Assembly (NCBI RefSeq): GCF_016728505.1
Contig: NZ_CP068159.1
Coordinates: forward strand, 2,232,001 to 2,296,000
Source of the DNA: Corynebacterium riegelii
GTDB taxonomy: Bacteria > Actinomycetota > Actinomycetes > Mycobacteriales > Mycobacteriaceae
Direction: 5' to 3'
Length of the DNA stretch: 64,000 bases
The stretch's first letter is position 1. Each line of letters starts with the position of its first letter. The notes under the pieces were generated by a model. It did not search any database. It saw only the letters and a list, made by a program, of their open reading frames with translations, and was not told the origin of the DNA. Shown here in pieces: positions 25,267 to 33,939 of this stretch. Made by a program: the position numbers and the translations under genes.

Positions 25267-25293
25267 AGCCTTGGCCACACCCCTGCCAAGGCT
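25267..25293 (-). terminator. 9-bp inverted repeat between lipoprotein and ftsY
   Basis: AGCCTTGGC / GCCAAGGCT with a 9-nt loop, directly after the lipoprotein stop and 16 nt before ftsY. There is no minus-strand U-run; it could be a weak terminator or a leader hairpin affecting ftsY. Confidence 0.4.
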
Positions 25294-25298
25294 GGGGG

Positions 25299-25658
25299 TT
25301 ATTGTTTTACTAAGAGGGTTTCTCCGTGATCCCCAAGACGGATATCGCCTCCTGCAATCTGTTCAAAAGGAACAGCCGCTTCTGCGTTACCGGCAGAAAA
25401 TACAAGCGCCCCGTCCTTCACCGAACATGTCTGCACCATCGCGTCCTGGGTGTCGGGCATGGTCTCAGCGCTCAGCTCGCAATTCTCACCGTCGATAGTC
25501 AACGTAGTTATCATCGACGAGGGGTCGTTAGCGGCTGGGTTTGTCTCGGCCTGAACATAGGTGCCATCAAGTGCACCGGCAGATGCGCAGGCAGTAAGCA
25601 ACACGGACAGGGCCGAACCAGCAACCATAAGCTTTATCCATCGAAAGTTTGAATCCAT
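25299..25658 (-). CDS. Small lipoprotein, unknown function
   Basis: Predicted lipoprotein of about 119 residues. The N-terminus MDSNFRWIKLMVAGSALSVL leads into the lipobox LLTAC; the lipidated Cys is near residue 24. The mature part is beta-rich and has two more Cys (ENCELSAE and VQTCSVKDG), a likely disulfide. ATG 25658 is chosen because TACTAT lies 8 nt upstream. Between smc and ftsY, same strand. Similar in size and cysteine layout to the lipoprotein at 2306, but with no obvious sequence identity. Confidence 0.78.
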   Translation of the reverse strand: MDSNFRWIKLMVAGSALSVLLTACASAGALDGTYVQAETNPAANDPSSMITTLTIDGENCELSAETMPDTQDAMVQTCSVKDGALVFSAGNAEAAVPFEQIAGGDIRLGDHGETLLVKQ

Positions 25659-25676
25659 AGTTGGCAATAGTAGCGG

Positions 25677-28600
25677 CTACTTCGGCGTGGGCTGCATGCG
25701 CTGGGAGATGACGCGGGTAACACCGTCGCCACGCATGGTCACGCCATAGAGCACGTTCGCCACATCCATGGTGGGCTTTTGGTGCGTGATCACAATCAGC
25801 TGGGAATCCTCACGCAGTTCTTCGAGCAGGGCGATGAGACGGCGTAAGTTGACGTCATCAAGGGCGGCCTCAACCTCATCGAGCACATAAAACGGGCTGG
25901 GGCGTGCGCGGAAGATAGCAACCAGAAACGCCAGTGCCGTCAAGGACTTCTCCCCGCCGGAGAGCAAAGATAGGCGCTTGACCTTCTTCCCCGGTGGGCG
26001 CGCCTCAATCTCAAGGCCCGTAGTGAGCATGTCGGTGGGATCAGTCAGGATCAGGCGCGCTTCGCCACCCGGGAACAGCGTGGCAAACACGCGCGGGAAC
26101 TCCGCCTCCACATCGCGCCAGGCGTCGGTGAACAGGGTGAGGATCTGCGCGTCAACGTCCTCAATCACGCCCTCAAGGTCCTTGCGTGCCTGGATCACGT
26201 CCGACAGCTGCGTGGACAAGAACCCGTAGCGCTCTTCCAGTGCCTTGAACTCCTCCAGGGCCAGTGGGTTGACCTTGCCCAGCGCGCGCAGGTCCTTCTC
26301 CGCCTGGCGCAGACGCTGCTGCTCAGCATCCAGGTCAAAGTTGTCGTCTGGCGTGTAGCCCGCGACCAAGTCATCCACTGCGATGCCTAGTGAGGAGGTG
26401 GCTTGAGCCTCCGCTTCGTCCATACGCACCTGTGCCTGCGAGCGGGCAATCTCAGCCGCATGCGCCGATTCCTGGGCACGGGTTGCAGTTTGACGCGCTG
26501 CTGCGACTGCGTTTTTCGCCTCCTGCTGGCGTGCTCGAAGTGCGCTGACGTGAGCACCACGCTCGTCGCGTTGGGACGCTGCGCGGATAAGCGCTGCGTC
26601 GATACGCACAACAAGCTCCTCCGACATGGCTGCCACCGCACGGGCCAGCTCAGCCTCAGTCTGCCTGCGCTTTTGCGCCTCATCGTGGCGTGCTTTCGCC
26701 TGACGCTCGTGCTCCGCCTGCTTGCGCAGCGCGGCAGAGCGTCCCGCGTTCGCCTCCGCAGCCTGGCGCGCCGAGCGAAACGCCATGGTGGCTTCCATCT
26801 CAGCGGCTTTGACCTGGGTGAGTTTTGCCTGGGCTCGGTCACGCTCCGCCGTTGATGGTTCCTCAGTCTCCGGCTCCTCAACGCGGCTGAGGCGATCCCG
26901 CGTTTCCTCCAACGCCTGCTGTTGCTTACGGGCACGCAGCTCTGCCTCGTTGACGCGGCCTGCGGCCTTCGCGTGCGTCTCCTCGCTCGCGCTCGCCTGC
27001 TGCTGCAAACGAGACAGGTCGCGGCGCCACGAGGCGACGTGCGTGTCGTGCTCATTCAGCGCCGCTTTCGCCGCAGCCGCAGCGACGCGTGCGTCCTCCG
27101 CCGCAAGGGTTGCACCCTCCAAGGTGCCAGCGAGCTGTGCCAGGTTCTCACTCGCGGTTTCCAGCTCTTTCTGCGCAGCGTCAATCTGGGCGGTGACCTC
27201 AACCGTGGTGGTTTGTGCGCTGCCAGCGGCTACCCAGCCCTCGCCAACCAGCACGCCGTCAGGGGTAACTGCCCGCAGGCGCGGATCCGCATCCACAATC
27301 TCGCGTGCCTGCTCCACATTGTCCGCCAGCGCAACATCCACCAACAGACGCGTCACCGGTCCTTGTACCTCAGGAGTCAGAACCACGTGATCGAGCAACC
27401 AGTCCACCTGAACGTCCGTCTCCAAACGCCAGGACTGGCCACCAACAGGATCAATGATGATCCCGCGCGAGGCGCCACCCAAAGCCTCAATCGCACCCGG
27501 AGTCACCTCACCCACAAGAGCCTCTGCCGCCGCACCGAGGGCCGCAGCAAGCGCAACGTCATAGCCAGACTCCGCACTGACCTGCACCGCCAAGGGACCA
27601 AAGCCTTCAAGCACCTCGGCTGCTGGCGACTTCGGTGCTTGCTCATTAAGCGCCGCAATACGCGCCTCCAGCGCAAACACCGCGCGCTCACGCTCACGGC
27701 GCGCATCCTGCAACTGCGCCAACCTGGATTCGGCAGACTGGGCCTCAGCGCGAGCACGCTCATACGCCGCGTCCAACGGCCCACGCTCAGACTCAATGAC
27801 CTGCAACCGCTGGGCTACCTCTGCCGCCTCATCTTGTGCGGCTCTCGCACGCGCGCGAGTTTCAGTGAGCGTTTCTTCTAAACGACGCACCTCATCTTCC
27901 GCCGACTCCACCGCCTGCACCAAGGATTCTTCCTGCGCTAGCAGGCGCACCACGCCTTCCCTACGGTCCGCGATCGCACGCAAGCGCGCCAAGTGCTCGC
28001 GCTCAGCGGCGTCAAACTCCTCCTGGGCCTCTTCGACCAGCTCGTGGACCTCAGCTAGACGCTCCGCAGCCTCCTCCGCTGCCTCAAGCGTCTCCGCCTC
28101 ACGCTGGTCCGCAGCCTTCGCCCGGGCTTCAAGTTCCTCAGGATCCTGCCCCGCGTACGGCACCGGCATCGAGGCGCTTCGGGTGCGCTCTGCTGCAATA
28201 CGCCCTGTGGCATTGGCTCGTTCCGCCAGCGTGGACAGGCTGAACCAAGTGCGCTGGGCAGCCTCGGCAGCAGGCTGGGCGTCCGCCTGCTCCGCCTCGA
28301 TCGTCTCTTGGATGGCTACGGCTTCCTCTAGCGCTTCTGCAGCTGCCTCCGCGCCAGCTTTGCGGAGTTCCGCTTCCTCCACCGCCTGGTTATAGGCGGT
28401 GCGAAGGGTGACGATTTGGTGGCCGGCGATGCGCAGGCGTGCGTCGCGAAGCGTAGATTGCACCGTCGCCGCACGCTTGGCAGCCTCTGCCTGACGGGCC
28501 AAGGGCTTTAACTGCTTGCCCAACTCTTCCGTCAAGTCCGTCAGACGGTCCAGGTTGGCCTGCATGCCGTTAAGCTTGCGCTGCGCCTTTTCCTTCCTGC

Positions 28601-29114
28601 GACGGTGCTTGAGCACACCTGCGGCTTCTTCAATGAAGGCGCGGCGCTCCTCAGGGCGCGACTCCAGGATTTCCGCAAGCTTGCCCTGGCCCACGATGAT
28701 GTGCATTTCACGGCCAATACCGGAGTCGCTCAACAGCTCCTGCACGTCCATCAGACGCGCTTTCGCCCCGTTGATCTCATATTCGCTGGCGCCATCGCGG
28801 AACATGCGCCGCGTAATCGCCACCTCGGTGAAATCAATCGGCAGGCGCTTGTCACTGTTATCAAACGTCAGCGTGACTTCCGCTCGCCCCAAAGGTTTAC
28901 GCTCACCCGCGCCCGCGAAGATCACGTCCTGCATCTTGCCGCCGCGCAGATTCTTCGCGCCCTGCTCCCCCATCACCCAGGCAAGCGCGTCCACCACATT
29001 AGACTTGCCCGAACCATTCGGGCCCACCACGGCACAAATACCAGGCTCAAACTTCATTGTGGTCGCTGAAGCGAAGGACTTAAAGCCCTTCAGCGTCAGC
29101 GATTTCAAATGCAT
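25677..29114 (-). CDS. smc: Chromosome segregation protein SMC
   Basis: Condensin ATPase of 1145 residues. Walker A VVGPNGSGKSNVVDALAWV is at about residue 30. Two long coiled coils flank a hinge (about 500-650, containing GFGPLAVQVSAESGYDVALA). Signature motif LSLLSGGEKSLTALAFL and Walker B FYVLDEVEAALDD are at the C-terminal end. ATG 29114 sits 7 nt after TAAAAT, a good leaderless promoter. Precedes the lipoprotein, ftsY and ffh on the same strand, the usual smc-ftsY-ffh order. Confidence 0.97.
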   Translation of the reverse strand: MHLKSLTLKGFKSFASATTMKFEPGICAVVGPNGSGKSNVVDALAWVMGEQGAKNLRGGKMQDVIFAGAGERKPLGRAEVTLTFDNSDKRLPIDFTEVAITRRMFRDGASEYEINGAKARLMDVQELLSDSGIGREMHIIVGQGKLAEILESRPEERRAFIEEAAGVLKHRRRKEKAQRKLNGMQANLDRLTDLTEELGKQLKPLARQAEAAKRAATVQSTLRDARLRIAGHQIVTLRTAYNQAVEEAELRKAGAEAAAEALEEAVAIQETIEAEQADAQPAAEAAQRTWFSLSTLAERANATGRIAAERTRSASMPVPYAGQDPEELEARAKAADQREAETLEAAEEAAERLAEVHELVEEAQEEFDAAEREHLARLRAIADRREGVVRLLAQEESLVQAVESAEDEVRRLEETLTETRARARAAQDEAAEVAQRLQVIESERGPLDAAYERARAEAQSAESRLAQLQDARRERERAVFALEARIAALNEQAPKSPAAEVLEGFGPLAVQVSAESGYDVALAAALGAAAEALVGEVTPGAIEALGGASRGIIIDPVGGQSWRLETDVQVDWLLDHVVLTPEVQGPVTRLLVDVALADNVEQAREIVDADPRLRAVTPDGVLVGEGWVAAGSAQTTTVEVTAQIDAAQKELETASENLAQLAGTLEGATLAAEDARVAAAAAKAALNEHDTHVASWRRDLSRLQQQASASEETHAKAAGRVNEAELRARKQQQALEETRDRLSRVEEPETEEPSTAERDRAQAKLTQVKAAEMEATMAFRSARQAAEANAGRSAALRKQAEHERQAKARHDEAQKRRQTEAELARAVAAMSEELVVRIDAALIRAASQRDERGAHVSALRARQQEAKNAVAAARQTATRAQESAHAAEIARSQAQVRMDEAEAQATSSLGIAVDDLVAGYTPDDNFDLDAEQQRLRQAEKDLRALGKVNPLALEEFKALEERYGFLSTQLSDVIQARKDLEGVIEDVDAQILTLFTDAWRDVEAEFPRVFATLFPGGEARLILTDPTDMLTTGLEIEARPPGKKVKRLSLLSGGEKSLTALAFLVAIFRARPSPFYVLDEVEAALDDVNLRRLIALLEELREDSQLIVITHQKPTMDVANVLYGVTMRGDGVTRVISQRMQPTPK

Positions 29115-29121
29115 TCTGTGG

Positions 29122-29127
29122 ATTTTA
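29122..29127 (-). promoter_or_regulatory. -10 box of leaderless smc promoter
   Basis: TAAAAT, 7 nt before ATG 29114; the transcript should begin at the start codon. Confidence 0.55.
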
Positions 29128-29172
29128 CAGGCAGGCCACCACTCCCACCCTCATGCGGACCTTGTGCACCGA

Positions 29173-29195
29173 ATCGGCCACCGATCCGCTAAACT
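29173..29195 (+). promoter_or_regulatory. Promoter and palindrome upstream of higB
   Basis: ATCGG CCA CCGAT (29173-29185) lies immediately upstream of TAAACT (29190-29195), a -10-like box for the toxin-antitoxin pair. A related palindrome lies before the antitoxin gene. Confidence 0.5.
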
Positions 29196-29239
29196 CCATA
29201 TCCAATTCAGGGGGTTTCACGTAGATGGCGGGGGGATTT

Positions 29240-29584
29240 ATGTATAGAAACCAGATTCGATGGTACGCACCAGGGGGAGAAAGCGATCCTGTAAGCAAGC
29301 GTGAATTCAAAGCCTTGTCCAAAGAGGGCCAGGGTGCGCTAGGCGCCAAGCTCAAGCGCTTAGCCAAGGCAGAAATCGGTTTACAAGATCTGCGACACCT
29401 TCGCGGCGAACTCTATGAAGTCAGAGTCCAGGTTGGAGGCAACCATTACCGGGCGATGCTTATTCAGGACTCTCCAGTGCACTACATCATCCTGTCATGC
29501 TTTTTCAAAAACCAAAGAAAGACACCTAAGACCGAACTCCAGAAGGCTGAGCAGCGACTTAAAAACTGGCGGAATAGAAACTAA
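29240..29584 (+). CDS. higB: HigB/RelE-like toxin (type II TA)
   Basis: Probable ribosome-dependent mRNA endonuclease of the RelE/ParE superfamily (phage Gp49-like branch), 114 residues. Family features: helix ALGAKLKRLAKAE, then LRHLRGELYEVRVQ, the basic NHYRAML strand and a C-terminal helix KTELQKAEQRLKNW. ATG 29240 has GGGGGG 3-4 nt upstream; ATG 29225 with AGGGGG 10 nt upstream is possible and would add five residues. First of a toxin-antitoxin pair; toxin-first order is typical of HigBA. Confidence 0.82.
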   Translation: MYRNQIRWYAPGGESDPVSKREFKALSKEGQGALGAKLKRLAKAEIGLQDLRHLRGELYEVRVQVGGNHYRAMLIQDSPVHYIILSCFFKNQRKTPKTELQKAEQRLKNWRNRN

Positions 29585-29594
29585 TCACGGTCAG

Positions 29595-29630
29595 ATATCG
29601 GCCCACGCCGATCATTACTGTAATATCGGC
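29595..29630 (+). promoter_or_regulatory. Internal promoter and operator-like repeats before higA
   Basis: ATATCGGC at 29595-29602 and again at 29623-29630, with GCCGAT at 29607-29612 completing a palindrome with the first copy (ATCGGC CCAC GCCGAT). TAATAT (29621-29626) is a good -10 overlapping the second copy. Suggests autorepression of a separate antitoxin promoter. Confidence 0.5.
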
Positions 29631-29659
29631 TATGACAGATACGCTGCAAGGGGGCGACT

Positions 29660-30007
29660 ATGAACACCACTCAATACCGCGATTCCAACTCCGAAGAATT
29701 CGACTTCGAGGAATTATTCACTGACCCAGACATCACTGAGGCAGCGGAAGACGCAGAAACTCGGATGCGCCTTGCTGACGCATTGCGAGCTGGCAGAAAA
29801 CAAGCCGGCATGTCCCAGCGCGACGTCGCCGAAGTTATGGGAACAACCCAGTCAGCTATCTCTGACCTGGAGCGCGGCGAAACTGACCCGCAGCTGTCAA
29901 CGCTGCAGCGCTATGCCCGAGCTACCGGCGCACATCTAAAGGTCTTCCTAAGCTTTGCACAAGCCACTCCAGCAAACACCGCCACCCAGCACAACCAACA
30001 GGCCTAA
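29660..30007 (+). CDS. higA: HigA-like XRE-family antitoxin
   Basis: Antitoxin and DNA-binding autoregulator, 115 residues. An acidic N-terminal extension (about 1-40) is followed by an HTH_3 domain: ALRAGRKQAGMSQRDVAEV, then the recognition helix GTTQSAISDLERGETDPQLSTL and a short C-terminal stretch. ATG 29660 has AAGGGGG 5 nt upstream. Lies 75 nt after the toxin gene, a larger gap than usual, which holds its own promoter and operator-like repeats. Confidence 0.85.
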   Translation: MNTTQYRDSNSEEFDFEELFTDPDITEAAEDAETRMRLADALRAGRKQAGMSQRDVAEVMGTTQSAISDLERGETDPQLSTLQRYARATGAHLKVFLSFAQATPANTATQHNQQA

Positions 30008-30028
30008 AACCCGTAGCCAAGCAGTCGG

Positions 30029-30532
30029 TTACGGCTCCACCGCCTGGGCGCGCACCTCACCAGGTTCGATGGTGCCGTGCGTGCCAAACTCACGTTGCCA
30101 GTACAAAAGTGGCTGGTTCGAGTTCACCTCTGCGGCTTCCACGTCCACCACAACCAGCACGTGGTCCCCTACCGCGATCAGTTGGTCGACGTTGCCTGCG
30201 ACCCAGGTGTGGTTGCAGGGAAGCTTCGGCGCACCGTCGACAAGCGAATAGCTCACTCCCTCAAACCTGTCCACACTCTTGTCCGCAAATCGGCGGGCCA
30301 GATCTCCCTGCTCTGTGGACAGCACGTTGATGCCAATCGGTGCACCCAGCGTCAGCTGCCCAAGCAGCGAGGAGCGTTGATCCAGGCTCACCAGCACCAT
30401 CGGCGGATCCAGCGACAGCGACATAAACGCGCTGACCGTCGTACCATGCGGTGCTTCTTCGGTCCCGGTGGTCACAATGGTCACCGCCGCTGCAAGCTGG
30501 CTCATAGCGTCTTTGAACTGTTGTGCTTCCAT
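30029..30532 (-). CDS. Flavin reductase domain protein
   Basis: FMN-binding split-barrel protein of the flavin reductase (HpaC-like) family, 167 residues. It would reduce FMN or FAD with NAD(P)H for a partner monooxygenase or for iron reduction. The N-terminal FKDAMSQLAAAVTIVTTG and the motif GTTVSAFMSLSLDPPMVLVSL are typical, and the C-terminal part keeps the LLYWQREFG pattern. ATG overlaps the acylphosphatase stop (TGATG). No monooxygenase gene is adjacent, so the partner is unknown. Confidence 0.88.
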   Translation of the reverse strand: MEAQQFKDAMSQLAAAVTIVTTGTEEAPHGTTVSAFMSLSLDPPMVLVSLDQRSSLLGQLTLGAPIGINVLSTEQGDLARRFADKSVDRFEGVSYSLVDGAPKLPCNHTWVAGNVDQLIAVGDHVLVVVDVEAAEVNSNQPLLYWQREFGTHGTIEPGEVRAQAVEP

Positions 30533-30801
30533 CAGCGCTCCTCGAATCCGGTTGCCCCCTTCGGTTCACTGTACTGAGCCTGTACCCCATCTACGCGGCC
30601 TGGTCGGTTCGCCGAACTCGGTTGTTCCTCTAGCAGGGCTTTCAGCTTATCGACGCCCACCGCATCCCCCTCAGCCACAACCTCCACACGTCCGTCCACA
30701 AGATTCTTGGCGTAGCCGGCTAAGCCGAGCTCCAGCGCACGCGAGCGCGTCCACCAGCGAAAACCCACGCCTTGGACATGTCCGCGGACGTGGGCCGTCA
30801 T
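30532..30801 (-). CDS. acyP: Acylphosphatase
   Basis: Small enzyme hydrolysing acyl phosphates, 89 residues. The catalytic loop HVQGVGFRWWTR includes the active Arg, and Asn in YAKNLVDGRVEV is the second catalytic residue. The C-terminal 30 residues are longer and less ordered than usual. ATG 30801 is chosen by homology (MTAHVRGHVQGVGF); the frame continues to 30849 but overlaps the symporter gene. Lies 7 nt after the symporter stop, in one apparent operon with it and flavin reductase. Confidence 0.9.
   Translation of the reverse strand: MTAHVRGHVQGVGFRWWTRSRALELGLAGYAKNLVDGRVEVVAEGDAVGVDKLKALLEEQPSSANRPGRVDGVQAQYSEPKGATGFEER
30645..30654 (-). repeat. Dispersed GTCGANAAGC copy in acyP
   Basis: The minus strand reads GGGCGTCGATAAGCTGAAAGCCC, encoding GVDKLKAL, in the same frame as the xerC copy. 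Confidence 0.4.
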
Positions 30802-30808
30802 GCGGGTC

Positions 30809-32326
30809 TTAGGCACTGTGGCCTTCCTTGCCTTCCTTGCGCAAGGCAACGCGGTCCTCGGCGCTACGGCGGGTCACCGGGTCAGAACCGTCCCAGTACT
30901 CAACATTTTTGATCTCCGGCAGCATGTCACGGTGGAATACCGGATCCACGCCCTTGGAGCGCTGCTCGTTGAAGTTCTTCAGCAGCTTGATGGCCACACC
31001 ACCCAGCGGGATGATCGCGATGATGTTGAACAGCGCGAGCAGACCTGCCATGGTGTCGCCCAGCGCCCACACCAGCGGCACAGAGCCAAACGCACCGAAG
31101 ATGACAAAGCCGATGACCACGAGACGAAACACCGTCATCGCAGTCTTGGAGGAGGTGAGGTACTCCAGGTTTGCCTGCGCAAGGTAGTAGTTACCAATCA
31201 CGGAGTTAAACGCCAGGAAGAACAGAATGAACGTGATAGCGTGCGCGCCCCACGCGCCCACGGAGTCGGCGAGTGCGGACTGTGTCAGTGCAGCACCCTG
31301 GATATCGTCCATGCCGTAGTCCACGGCCGGGCCGAGCAGCACCACAAAAGCGGTAATGGAGCAGACCAGCAGGGTGTCAAAGTACACACCAAGGGTCTGC
31401 ACCAAGCCCTGCTTTACCGGGTGGGACACGGTTGCCGTTGCCGCGGCGTTCGGGGCGGACCCCATACCGGCCTCGTTAGAGAACAAACCACGGCGCATAC
31501 CCTGCGTAAACGCCAACCACACGCCAGCACCAGCAACCTGGCGGATCCCCAATGCGTGGCCGACGATCATGGCAAACATGTCGGGGATCTCAGTAATGTT
31601 GACCACAAGCACCCAAACACCCATCAAGATGTAGGCACCAGCCATGAACGGCACGATGACCTGCGTCCACGACGCAATACGGGTGACACCGCCGAAAATC
31701 ACCAGCGCGGTCAAGACTGCGATCACGGCAGCAACGATTGCCTTCAGCTGCATCGAGTCACTGTTCAAGGAACCGCCGACAGCCTCCACGATGGAGTTGG
31801 TCTGAATCGCGTTGTAGACAAAGCCGTAGGTAAAGGCCAAGAAGACGGAGAACAGCACGGCCAGTGGGCGCCAGCCAAGCCCTCGCGTCATGTAATACGC
31901 CGGGCCACCGTGGTAGTTGCCGTCTGCATCCTTGGTCTTCCACAGCTGCGCCAGAGTCGACTCCACAAACGCGGTCGCGCCACCAAGCAACGCCAGCATC
32001 CACATCCAGAACACCGCACCTGGGCCACCGATCGAGATAGCCAGCGCCACACCTGCGATGTTGCCGGTGCCTACACGCGAGGCAGCAGAAATAGTGAATG
32101 CCTTGAACGCGGACAGGCCGCCGTATTCCTCATCCAGGTCACGACCTTCACGGTCTTTCCCCTTCGGGGTTTCTGCAACAGCCTTCAGCATTGCCGGGAA
32201 CAGGCGGAACTGCACAAACAACGTGCGCAGACCGAAGTACACACCGGCCGCAACAAGGAACCATGGCACCAGGCTCCAGATGAAGCCGTTAAGTGTGCCG
32301 TCTACAAAAGAAAAGGCGGAATCCAT
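30809..32326 (-). CDS. Alanine/glycine:cation symporter (AGCS family)
   Basis: Membrane carrier of 505 residues coupling Na+ or H+ to alanine or glycine uptake. About 10-11 hydrophobic helices. The family signature is visible in FKAFTISAASRVGTGNIAGVALAISIGGPGAVFWMW (residues about 75-110) and in GLFSNEAGMGSAPNAAATA near the middle. ATG 32326 lies 7 nt after TAAACT, giving a leaderless start. Followed by acyP after 7 nt. Confidence 0.93.
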   Translation of the reverse strand: MDSAFSFVDGTLNGFIWSLVPWFLVAAGVYFGLRTLFVQFRLFPAMLKAVAETPKGKDREGRDLDEEYGGLSAFKAFTISAASRVGTGNIAGVALAISIGGPGAVFWMWMLALLGGATAFVESTLAQLWKTKDADGNYHGGPAYYMTRGLGWRPLAVLFSVFLAFTYGFVYNAIQTNSIVEAVGGSLNSDSMQLKAIVAAVIAVLTALVIFGGVTRIASWTQVIVPFMAGAYILMGVWVLVVNITEIPDMFAMIVGHALGIRQVAGAGVWLAFTQGMRRGLFSNEAGMGSAPNAAATATVSHPVKQGLVQTLGVYFDTLLVCSITAFVVLLGPAVDYGMDDIQGAALTQSALADSVGAWGAHAITFILFFLAFNSVIGNYYLAQANLEYLTSSKTAMTVFRLVVIGFVIFGAFGSVPLVWALGDTMAGLLALFNIIAIIPLGGVAIKLLKNFNEQRSKGVDPVFHRDMLPEIKNVEYWDGSDPVTRRSAEDRVALRKEGKEGHSA

Positions 32327-32333
32327 AGGCGGC

Positions 32334-32339
32334 AGTTTA
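32334..32339 (-). promoter_or_regulatory. -10 box of leaderless symporter promoter
   Basis: TAAACT, 7 nt before ATG 32326, in the 22-nt gap after mutM. Confidence 0.5.
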
Positions 32340-32348
32340 GCGAGTGAT

Positions 32349-33185
32349 CTAGAGCACTTGGCAACTTGGGCAGAAAAAACTCGAGCGTTGCCCCACCATT
32401 ACCCGCTCAATTGGGGTGCCGCAGCGCGCACACAGCTCACCTGCGCGCCCATAGGCGTGAAGGGACTGCATGAAGTTTCCGGACTCCCCGTTGACGTTGA
32501 CATACAACGCATCAAAACTGGTCCCGCCACGGGCGAGCGACTGCGCCATCACTTCACGCGACGCTGCAAGTACTGCCTCCGCGTCACGCTGGCGCATGGT
32601 GCGCGCCGTGCGCCACGGTTTAATCCGCGCCGCCCACATCGCCTCATCCGCATAGATTGACCCGATACCGCTGACCACCTCTTGGTTAAGCAACACCGAC
32701 TTCACTGGCGAGTTCTTCCGCCGCACCGCGCGCCCAGCCGAGCGCAGATCAAACTCGGGGTCAAACGGATCCGGCGCGACATGCAACGCAGGCTGCGGAA
32801 TGCCGTCAACTAGTTCGGCGTACTGCCAGAACCCAAACGTGCGCTGATCCACAAACGCAAGCTCCAACGGCACCTCACCAGCCGCAAGCAGCTCTGCTCG
32901 AATGCGCACGTGTGGGTGTTGCGTAAAACCGGGAGCCCCCACCAGCATTTGTCCGCTCATGCGCAGGTGGGTGAGGAGCACGTGGGCGTCGCTAAGCAAG
33001 AGCCACAAAAACTTCCCCCGCCTGCCGGTGCCAGTGATGCTTAGCCCCGGCAGGACCTGGGTGAGATCCACGGTGTTGCCGCGCACCGCACGCGGGTGCA
33101 ACACCTCAACGCGGCCAAAGGTGCGGCCAACCACCAGCTCATCTAAACCGCGGCGAACTACCTCAACCTCAGGCAACTCCGGCAC
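32349..33185 (-). CDS. mutM: Formamidopyrimidine-DNA glycosylase
   Basis: Base-excision repair enzyme removing 8-oxoguanine. 278 residues starting PELPEVEVVRRGLDEL after the initiator, with Pro2 as the Schiff-base nucleophile and Glu3 next to it. The helix-two-turn-helix reads NQEVVSGIGSIYADEAMW. The C-terminal zinc finger has four cysteines (CARCGTPI ... FFCPSCQ). The start must be GTG 33185, 1 nt after the rnc stop, since the N-terminus is fixed by chemistry. Part of sepIVA-DUF177-rnc-mutM. Confidence 0.96.
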   Translation of the reverse strand: MPELPEVEVVRRGLDELVVGRTFGRVEVLHPRAVRGNTVDLTQVLPGLSITGTGRRGKFLWLLLSDAHVLLTHLRMSGQMLVGAPGFTQHPHVRIRAELLAAGEVPLELAFVDQRTFGFWQYAELVDGIPQPALHVAPDPFDPEFDLRSAGRAVRRKNSPVKSVLLNQEVVSGIGSIYADEAMWAARIKPWRTARTMRQRDAEAVLAASREVMAQSLARGGTSFDALYVNVNGESGNFMQSLHAYGRAGELCARCGTPIERVMVGQRSSFFCPSCQVL

Positions 33186-33186
33186 G

Positions 33187-33939
33187 CTAGACCTCAAACA
33201 CGTGATCGCGCAGGTACAGCACCGCCTGGTGAGCGGCCTCCTGCTCCGCCAGCTTCTTATTCGGCCCCTGGCCAGTTCCGCGCACCTCACCGTCCACAAG
33301 CACCTGCGCGGTAAACACCTGATCATGCTCAGGGCCCTCGGACTCTGCCGAGTACTCAGCTACCGGCAGCTTCAGCTCGGCCAAGCGCACCTGCAGCTCA
33401 GTCTTCCAGTCATGGTGGCGGCTGGTAGCCGTAGCTGTGCGCAGCTTCCTCTCAAACAGACGCAGCACCACATCGCGCGCAGGTTCAAAGCCATGCTCCA
33501 AGTACAGCGCGCCAAAGAGTGCCTCGGTGGTATCAGCCAGGATGGACTCCTTCTGCCTACCACCGGTGACCTCTTCGCCCTTGCCAATAATCACATGAGG
33601 GCCAAGGTTGATCTCACGAGCTACATCCGCAAGGCCGTAGCGCGACACAATCGCCGCACGCATCGGGGAAAGCTCAGACTCCGGACGGGTCGGGTACAGC
33701 TCAAAAAGCTTGGTGGCCACAGACAGGCCGAGAACCGCATCACCCAAAAACTCCAAACGCTCATTGTTTGGCAAGTGATCATTTTCATTAGCAAACGAAC
33801 GGTGCGTCAGCGCCAGCTTCAGCGCCTCATCTGACAGCGGCAAGCCAAGCGCCTCGATCAGTGGGGTGTGATCCACCGCATCATAGGCCAGCTGCCACGC
33901 TTCCTCACCACTTACCCGCTTCTTGCGAGACCGGCTCAC
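33187..33939 (-). CDS. rnc: Ribonuclease III
   Basis: Double-strand RNA endonuclease for rRNA processing. Of 250 residues, the catalytic domain contains NNERLEFLGDAVLGL with the metal-binding acidic residues and DTTEALFGALYLEHG. The C-terminal dsRNA-binding domain has DWKTELQVRLAEL and GPNKKLAEQEAAHQAVL. The start overlaps the DUF177 stop by 4 nt, with GGAGAAG upstream. Gene order DUF177-rnc-mutM is widely conserved in actinobacteria. Confidence 0.96.
   Translation of the reverse strand: MSRSRKKRVSGEEAWQLAYDAVDHTPLIEALGLPLSDEALKLALTHRSFANENDHLPNNERLEFLGDAVLGLSVATKLFELYPTRPESELSPMRAAIVSRYGLADVAREINLGPHVIIGKGEEVTGGRQKESILADTTEALFGALYLEHGFEPARDVVLRLFERKLRTATATSRHHDWKTELQVRLAELKLPVAEYSAESEGPEHDQVFTAQVLVDGEVRGTGQGPNKKLAEQEAAHQAVLYLRDHVFEV

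Noticed and set aside
30800..32347. 515-codon plus-strand open frame opposite the AGCS symporter
   Set aside because: Shadow of a strongly conserved transporter; His/Gln/Arg-rich sequence without domains. The same applies to 39506-40663, 41327-43171 and 43430-44788.
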